DNA of 64,000 nucleotides from Mesorhizobium sp. ZC-5 (GTDB lineage Bacteria; Pseudomonadota; Alphaproteobacteria; Rhizobiales; Rhizobiaceae): NCBI RefSeq assembly GCF_025753855.1, contig NZ_JAOWPT010000006.1, positions 1 to 64,000 of the forward strand, read 5' to 3'. Shown piece by piece: positions 59,464 to 64,000 of this stretch (position 1 is its first letter; each line of letters starts with the position of its first letter). The notes under the pieces were generated by a model. It saw only the letters and a program-made list of their open reading frames with translations, ran no database searches and was not told where the DNA came from. The position numbers and the translations under genes were made by a program.

Positions 59464-60207
59464 ATGAGCGAAATTTTGAGCGAACTGATCGGCCATGTAA
59501 TGCTGGTCACCATCAGTAACGAGCGCAAGCGCAATGCCGTCGACAGGGCCATGGAACACACGCTGCTTCAGGTGCTGAAGGACTGTGACGAGAGATCAGA
59601 GGTCCGCGCAGTCGTTGTCACAGGTGCTGGAGACGTTGCCTTCTGCAGCGGCCATGACCTGGCCGAGATCGACACGCCAGCCCCCGAGGGACCCGATCCA
59701 TGCGCATATCCCGCGCAGATGAAGAAGCCGGTGATTGCCGCCGTGAACGGACACTGTCATGCCGCCGGGCTGTTGCTAGCACTTTCATGTGATCTGCGGG
59801 TGGCCAGCGAGAATGCGGTTTTCGGACAACCGGGCGCGAAGCTCGGAATGCTCCCCGTCGGACGTCAGATCATGAACTTGCCGCGCGCAATGTCATCCGT
59901 CCATGCTGTCGAGATGATGATGACATCAGAACCGATGACGGCCACACGCGCCCAGTCTTTGGGCTTCCTCAATCGCCTGACGCCGACGGGGGAGGCCAGG
60001 GACGAGGCCCTTAAACTGGCATCCGCCATTGCGGCGAACTCTCCTGCGACCGTGCAGGCAATTAAGCAGGGGCTGCGTATCTCGAAGACGGGCGAGTTGT
60101 CGGCATTCGACGCGTTCGAGAAAAACACAAGCGATCTGCTTGCTCATGGTCCCGATGCCATCGAAGGTACCCGTGCCTTCCGGGAGAAACGGTCGGCAAA
60201 ATTTTAG
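59464..60207 (+). CDS. Crotonase/enoyl-CoA hydratase family protein lacking both catalytic glutamates
   Basis: A 247-residue crotonase-fold protein with MKKPVIAAVNGHCHAAGLLL and an AFCSGHDLAEI oxyanion-hole block. In hydratases the glutamates sit in GGGCELA and PEVKLG; the matching positions here are Leu104 and Gly124. The protein may therefore catalyse another crotonase reaction or act only as a CoA-ester binder. It begins 9 bases after the CoA ligase with AGGAGACAGAT upstream, so both are in one operon. Confidence 0.9.
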   Translation: MSEILSELIGHVMLVTISNERKRNAVDRAMEHTLLQVLKDCDERSEVRAVVVTGAGDVAFCSGHDLAEIDTPAPEGPDPCAYPAQMKKPVIAAVNGHCHAAGLLLALSCDLRVASENAVFGQPGAKLGMLPVGRQIMNLPRAMSSVHAVEMMMTSEPMTATRAQSLGFLNRLTPTGEARDEALKLASAIAANSPATVQAIKQGLRISKTGELSAFDAFEKNTSDLLAHGPDAIEGTRAFREKRSAKF

Positions 60208-60228
60208 ACCGGCTGGCTGAGCAATCCG

Positions 60229-60351
60229 ATGTACGAATTGATTGGCGGAACGGAAGCATATCTCGGTATGCAGCCGTTGCATTTTTTGGTCTCCACCGGT
60301 GCCGGAATGTTCATCCTTGCTCTGTTCGTCGCCAGCCGCGCTTGGCGTTGA
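60229..60351 (+). CDS. Possible 40-residue membrane peptide
   Basis: ATG 60229 encodes a 40-residue peptide with one hydrophobic segment (LHFLVSTGAGMFILALFVAS) and a basic end. It starts 21 bases after the crotonase stop. The ribosome binding site is weak and no family was recognised, so this is only a candidate. Confidence 0.25.
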   Translation: MYELIGGTEAYLGMQPLHFLVSTGAGMFILALFVASRAWR

Positions 60352-60761
60352 TGGCGGGTTGGCGCACTTTGACCGGCAATGCTTCGTAGCGAGCGTTCAG
60401 GAACGTGTTGTGTGGCCCCTGGATATCAAGATGATACTCAGGCGTATTGTCCTGGGATCAGCCCAAGTTCGATACGCCGCTCCACCCTCGGCGTTTGAGA
60501 TTCACGCACGGGTGATCGTTGCCAACTCCTAGATGGGTTGGACATCACGATCGTCGGCAAACACCAGACTATGTTTGTCCTCGGCCATAAGCGACGGGCA
60601 CCGGGATCTCCCGGCATCAACCCAATTGCTTTGCAGCTCAATATCGATTTTGACCGCGTTTCCTGGCAGGATAAGGATCAAGGAAACTGGAGGCAAAGAT
60701 CGCCGAGATCGCAAGCTGGCATCATCGTCGCTGGAGAGAAAAGGTCAGGCGCAAGCTGAAC
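60352..60761 (+). other. 410-bp stretch without a convincing gene
   Basis: Short frames on both strands lack ribosome binding sites and family resemblance. It could be decayed gene sequence, because composition is close to that of coding DNA, but I could not reconstruct a product. Confidence 0.4.
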
Positions 60762-61010
60762 CTACATTGAGGAGGCGACATTCCTTCTGCCCATCTCCTT
60801 CAAGACGGTACGGAGGAGCATCCGAATTTCCTGTTCGGCGGTCTCTGTTTCCAGGCCGTATGCGGACAGTTGTCCTAATATCTCTTTCGCCGTGTTGCGC
60901 CAAAAGACATTTGCTTCTTCACCGTTTTTGGATGCCAGGACCCGCGCAATTCCTTCTACCCACTTCTGCCGCCGGTGTAGCGGAAACGCGACCAGCTTTG
61001 AATGCCCCAC
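60762..61010 (-). CDS. DUF6074-like small protein
   Basis: An 82-residue soluble protein: LVAFPLHRRQKWVEGIARVL, then a WRNTAKEILGQLSAYGLE helix and an acidic-basic C-terminal helix (EQEIRMLLRTVLKEMGRR). The pattern of a basic FPxxRR start followed by W-x-R helices resembles the DUF6074 proteins of rhizobia. GTG 61010 is the start and is backed by GAGGTGATCC directly upstream. It stands alone in an otherwise poorly coding region. Confidence 0.6.
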   Translation of the reverse strand: MGHSKLVAFPLHRRQKWVEGIARVLASKNGEEANVFWRNTAKEILGQLSAYGLETETAEQEIRMLLRTVLKEMGRRNVASSM

Positions 61011-61596
61011 GGATCACCTCAAGCGTTCCTGTTTGGCGCAAGCTAACCAGTGGGTCGAAAAGAATGCTTAACATCGGCAGATTCGCGACGAGCACCCGAG
61101 AGCCGTTTCCCTGCGGCATCGCAAATGAGTTCGGCAGGTCGATCCGCCCTCCTTACTTCTCGAGCCGCAAGGATGCGAACACAAGGAGGCAAATATGGAT
61201 GTATCGGAGCGATCCAAAATCACCGGCTCAATTACCTGACAGCACCGGGTGGCGATTCCAGTCAGGCCGCTTTCGGGCACCAACGGTGGCATAGCTGCCG
61301 TTGGTCGCGATGCTCTCGATACGACCGTGCTCGACCTCTGGTCGTCTCGCACCTTACAATCGCCATCAAAGAGCTGCCGTGCACCAGTGCTGCGCAGACG
61401 CCAGGTGGCGATGTCCAGCTTGGGTGCTCCTCCCAGTAGTAAGACACCTTCTCACCATTTGATCGAGAGCGTTTTGGCCGATCGCACCGTGACATGCGAC
61501 TTGAGCTCGACAAAAATTGACTCAAGAACTCAAGTTATATATCGCTCGCGCGGGCACATGAACGAGGCCCGTTTGCGATTGATTGGAGTGGGATCC
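61011..61596 (+). other. 586-bp stretch without a convincing gene, upstream of the siderophore receptor
   Basis: The reading frame of the receptor is open back to 61249 but has no signal peptide there, so the upstream part is probably non-coding. The promoter of the receptor gene should lie in the last 150 bases, where AT-rich sequence occurs around 61520-61550. I did not identify a convincing Fur, RirA or Irr box. Confidence 0.4.
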
Positions 61597-63726
61597 ATGG
61601 GGCGTTCGAAAGAACCGAATTGTCGTTTGTTTTTCCTGGCTTCCAGCGCGATTCTGCTCGTCCTATCGGCTGCGGCGCATGCGCAACAACCCACGCTTCT
61701 GCAGACTGTCGTGGTCGAGGGCGAAGGGGAAGCGCAGAGCGGCGAATTCGATGGCTACGCGGCCAAGACGGAATCCAGCGCGACCAAAGGCGACGTACCT
61801 CTCTCGAAGGTGCCGCAGGCCGTCAGCTCGGTCAGCGCACAGCAGATCAAGGACCAGAATGCCAGGACGGTGATGGAAGCGACGCGCTATTCGCCGGGCA
61901 TTCGCAGCGACACCTTCGGCAATGACGTGCGCAACGACTGGTTCCTGATCCGTGGGTTCACCTCGCAGATCAGTAGCTATTTCCTCGACGGACTGCAGCT
62001 CCAGTCGAGCGACAGCTACGCCACATGGAAGATGAATCCCTATCTGCTGGAGCGCATCGACATCCTGCGCGGCCCCTCGGGCGCGCTCTATGGCGCGTCC
62101 AATCCCGGTGGCCTGATCAACATGGTCTCGAAGCGCCCCGAATTCCGCAACGGCGGCGAGGCGAGTATCGGCGTCAACGAACACGGCAACGTCTGGTCGG
62201 GCATCGACGCGCAGGGCGTCAATGCTGACGGGACCCTCGCCTATCGCTTCGTGGCCACGGGCAATATCGGCGACACCGAGGTCGATTACATCGACGACGA
62301 CCAACTCGCCATCATGCCTGTGATCACATGGCACCCGAGCGAGGACACCAAGCTGACGGTCTATGGCCATTACTCGAAGACCAAATCCAACAACCAGAAC
62401 TTCCTGCCTTATGAAGGCACTGTCGTTGCGGCGCCCTTCGGCCACATTCGCCGCGATCTCTTCACCGGCGAGCCCGCCAACGACAAGTACGACCGCGAGC
62501 AGGCGATGTTCGGCTATGAGTTCGAGCACAGCTTCAACGATCGGGTGACGGTACGCCAAAACCTGCGCTACGCGCATCTGTCGACGGATATCTACGGATC
62601 TTACGGCCTCAACTGGGTAGCGCCGCCAACCTCCACCAGCGCCGAGATGGCACGTGGCAGCTACGCCTCGAATCCTGAGCTTGGGCTGTTCACGGTCGAC
62701 AACCAACTCGAAGTGAAGAGCGACACCGGCCCGCTCGCCCACACGCTGCTGTTCGGCATCGACTACAAGCATTTCGACCTTGACGATTCGCAGGCGTTCG
62801 GAACGGCAACCCCGTTCGACGTTCTCGATCCCACCTATGGCGGCACGTTCACGCTTCCCCCGCCGACCCTGTCGCACACGGTCCAGCAGCAGCTGGGATT
62901 CTACGCGCAGGACCGCATTGAATACGACCGGCTCAATCTCGTCTTCAGCGGACGCTATGACTACGTTTCGACGGATACGGACGTCACCGGGACGCCGACG
63001 AAATTCACGGACGACGCTTTCAGCGGACGCGCCGGCATCATCTACAATTTCGACAACGGGCTATCGCCCTATGCCAGCGTCTCACGCTCCTTCCTGCCTC
63101 TGGCAGGCAAGGATGATGTGACCGGCGACGCATTCACGCCAGAGACCGCCACCCAATATGAAGCGGGCTTGCGCTATCAGCCCGATTTCCTGAACGGGGG
63201 ATATATCGGGGCAGCGGTCTTCGACCTGAGGCGCGAGAACTTCGTCACCAGCGACGGCGTGAATTTCAGCCGCCAGATCGGCAAAATCAATTCCCGCGGC
63301 TTCGAACTCGAAGCCGCGGGCTATATCACGCCCGACCTCAAGCTGACCGCCGCCTATACCTGGTACGACCTGAAGGTGAAGGAGGGCAATCCCGCCGAAA
63401 TCGGCCATACGCCGGCGGGTGTGCCCGAACAGTTCGGCTCGTTGTGGCTCGACTACGCTGTTCCCTACACGCCGTTGGAAGGGCTGAGCGTCGGTGCGGG
63501 CGTACGCTATGTCGGATCGTCCTACGTCAACAGTACCAACACGCTCGAGGTACCGGATTCGGTCGTCTTTGATGCCGCGATCCGCTACGAGAAGGAAAAT
63601 TTCGCAGCCGCCTTCAACGTGGCCAACCTCTTCGACAAGCACTACGTCGCGACCTGCAATTACGAAGGCGGCTGCTATTACGGCCAGGGGCGCGAGGCAA
63701 GCCTCACACTTACCTACAAGTGGTGA
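61597..63726 (+). CDS. TonB-dependent siderophore receptor
   Basis: A 709-residue outer-membrane receptor for a ferric siderophore, of the FhuA/FoxA length. The signal peptide (about 1-29) ends AAAHAQQP. A TonB-box-like segment (LQTVVVEGEGE) follows, then the plug domain (about 70-175) with KVPQAVSSVSAQQI, WFLIRGF and RIDILRGPSGALYG, and the beta-barrel ending LTYKW. ATG 61597 has TTGGAGTGGG upstream; ATG 61558 would add 13 residues. It is followed 54 bases later by an iron ABC ATPase gene. A hydroxamate siderophore is likely from the family, but the ligand is not proven. Confidence 0.93.
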   Translation: MGRSKEPNCRLFFLASSAILLVLSAAAHAQQPTLLQTVVVEGEGEAQSGEFDGYAAKTESSATKGDVPLSKVPQAVSSVSAQQIKDQNARTVMEATRYSPGIRSDTFGNDVRNDWFLIRGFTSQISSYFLDGLQLQSSDSYATWKMNPYLLERIDILRGPSGALYGASNPGGLINMVSKRPEFRNGGEASIGVNEHGNVWSGIDAQGVNADGTLAYRFVATGNIGDTEVDYIDDDQLAIMPVITWHPSEDTKLTVYGHYSKTKSNNQNFLPYEGTVVAAPFGHIRRDLFTGEPANDKYDREQAMFGYEFEHSFNDRVTVRQNLRYAHLSTDIYGSYGLNWVAPPTSTSAEMARGSYASNPELGLFTVDNQLEVKSDTGPLAHTLLFGIDYKHFDLDDSQAFGTATPFDVLDPTYGGTFTLPPPTLSHTVQQQLGFYAQDRIEYDRLNLVFSGRYDYVSTDTDVTGTPTKFTDDAFSGRAGIIYNFDNGLSPYASVSRSFLPLAGKDDVTGDAFTPETATQYEAGLRYQPDFLNGGYIGAAVFDLRRENFVTSDGVNFSRQIGKINSRGFELEAAGYITPDLKLTAAYTWYDLKVKEGNPAEIGHTPAGVPEQFGSLWLDYAVPYTPLEGLSVGAGVRYVGSSYVNSTNTLEVPDSVVFDAAIRYEKENFAAAFNVANLFDKHYVATCNYEGGCYYGQGREASLTLTYKW

Positions 63727-63748
63727 CCGGATGCCGCCGATGATGAAC

Positions 63749-63771
63749 GCTCCGGCAAGGCATGCCGGAGC
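63749..63771 (+). terminator. Stem-loop between the receptor and ATPase genes
   Basis: GCTCCGGCA and TGCCGGAGC form a perfect 9-bp stem with a 5-base loop, 23 bases after the receptor stop and 10 bases before the ATPase start. No T-run follows, so it may balance expression of the two genes or mask the ATPase ribosome binding site. Confidence 0.5.
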
Positions 63772-63780
63772 CGCCCGATC

Positions 63781-64000
63781 ATGAACGGCGCCGAGAAATT
63801 GCAAACCGGCTTTGCCCTTTCGGGCGCAGGACTCGTGCTCGGTGGTCGGTGCATCGTTTCTCCGCTCGATCTCGACTTGCGCTCCAACCGCATCTACGGG
63901 CTGATCGGTCCCAACGGGTCGGGCAAATCCTCGCTGCTGCGCATGATGACGCGGCAAGTGGCTCCGTCGTCCGGGCATATCCGTTACCGGGGCGAGGTCC
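63781..64000 (+). CDS. Iron-siderophore ABC transporter ATPase, N-terminal part
   Basis: The gene runs off the window end; 73 codons are present. Walker A is GPNGSGKS at about residues 43-50, within YGLIGPNGSGKSSLLRMM, typical of FhuC/FecE-type ATPases. It follows the TonB-dependent receptor, so it should power import of the same siderophore across the inner membrane. ATG 63781 overlaps a 17-codon upstream ORF (63731-63784) in ATGA, which may couple its translation. Confidence 0.88.
   Translation, partial: MNGAEKLQTGFALSGAGLVLGGRCIVSPLDLDLRSNRIYGLIGPNGSGKSSLLRMMTRQVAPSSGHIRYRGEV

Noticed and set aside
61490-61596. Iron-responsive operator (Fur, RirA or Irr box) before the siderophore receptor
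   Set aside because: The AT-rich stretch shows only weak partial matches; I could not support a site.
61663-62877. Open - strand frame of 404 codons
   Set aside because: It is antisense to the TonB-dependent receptor, whose motifs are unmistakable.

Overview
The window looks like chromosome or large-replicon DNA from a GC-rich alphaproteobacterium of the order Hyphomicrobiales, most likely Mesorhizobium-like or another Phyllobacteriaceae. The evidence is indirect: a groES-groEL operon behind a CIRCE element, DUF1127, DUF6065 and DUF6074-type small proteins, a decayed usg gene, and many AraC, LysR and MarR regulators next to solute transporters. No rRNA, tRNA or CRISPR array was seen.

Layout. 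(1) 1-12.6 kb, + strand: the end of a formylglycine-generating enzyme gene, two membrane proteins, a DUF202 protein with ten heptad repeats, two sulfatases carrying the modification motif around an outer-membrane protein gene, a cytoplasmic and an exported HAD phosphatase around a DUF1622 membrane protein, then exported DUF3300 and DUF2950 proteins. The maturase and its substrates lie together, so this reads as one sulfate-ester or envelope-related functional cluster. (2) 12.7-17.9 kb: an autotransporter with a proline tract of about 118 residues, a DUF6065 protein and an outer-membrane protein whose close paralogue sits at 35.0 kb. (3) 18.4-22.9 kb, - strand: htpG, a small gene, groEL and groES with CIRCE. 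(4) 23.0-25.0 kb: a frameshifted usg remnant and a decayed IS1182-like transposase. (5) 25.2-30.6 kb, - strand: DUF3604, a PpiC-type isomerase and three consecutive HupE/UreJ-like membrane proteins. (6) 30.8-35.8 kb: an AraC regulator, exported proteins including DUF2092 and a lipoprotein hydrolase, and the second outer-membrane paralogue. (7) 36.2-42.8 kb: exporters, DUF1127, and two DJ-1/PfpI-type genes (one fused to an AraC domain) with MarR, YCII and a dead RidA gene. (8) 42.8-48.7 kb: one 1966-residue protein with two LysM domains, an SH3-like domain and an internal PD-(D/E)XK nuclease-like segment. (9) 49.1-52.5 kb: an O-methyltransferase, an AraC regulator and gene remnants. (10) 52.7-60.2 kb: a LysR gene divergent from a polyamine-type ABC importer followed by an acyl-CoA ligase and a crotonase-fold protein, probably one uptake-and-degradation operon. 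(11) 60.2-64 kb: poorly coding DNA, then a TonB-dependent siderophore receptor and the start of an iron ABC ATPase.

The strongest candidates for undescribed biology are the 1966-residue LysM/nuclease-like protein, the sulfatase-maturase-HAD-DUF cluster, the DUF3604-isomerase-triple-HupE operon, and the CoA ligase/crotonase pair that lacks expected catalytic residues.
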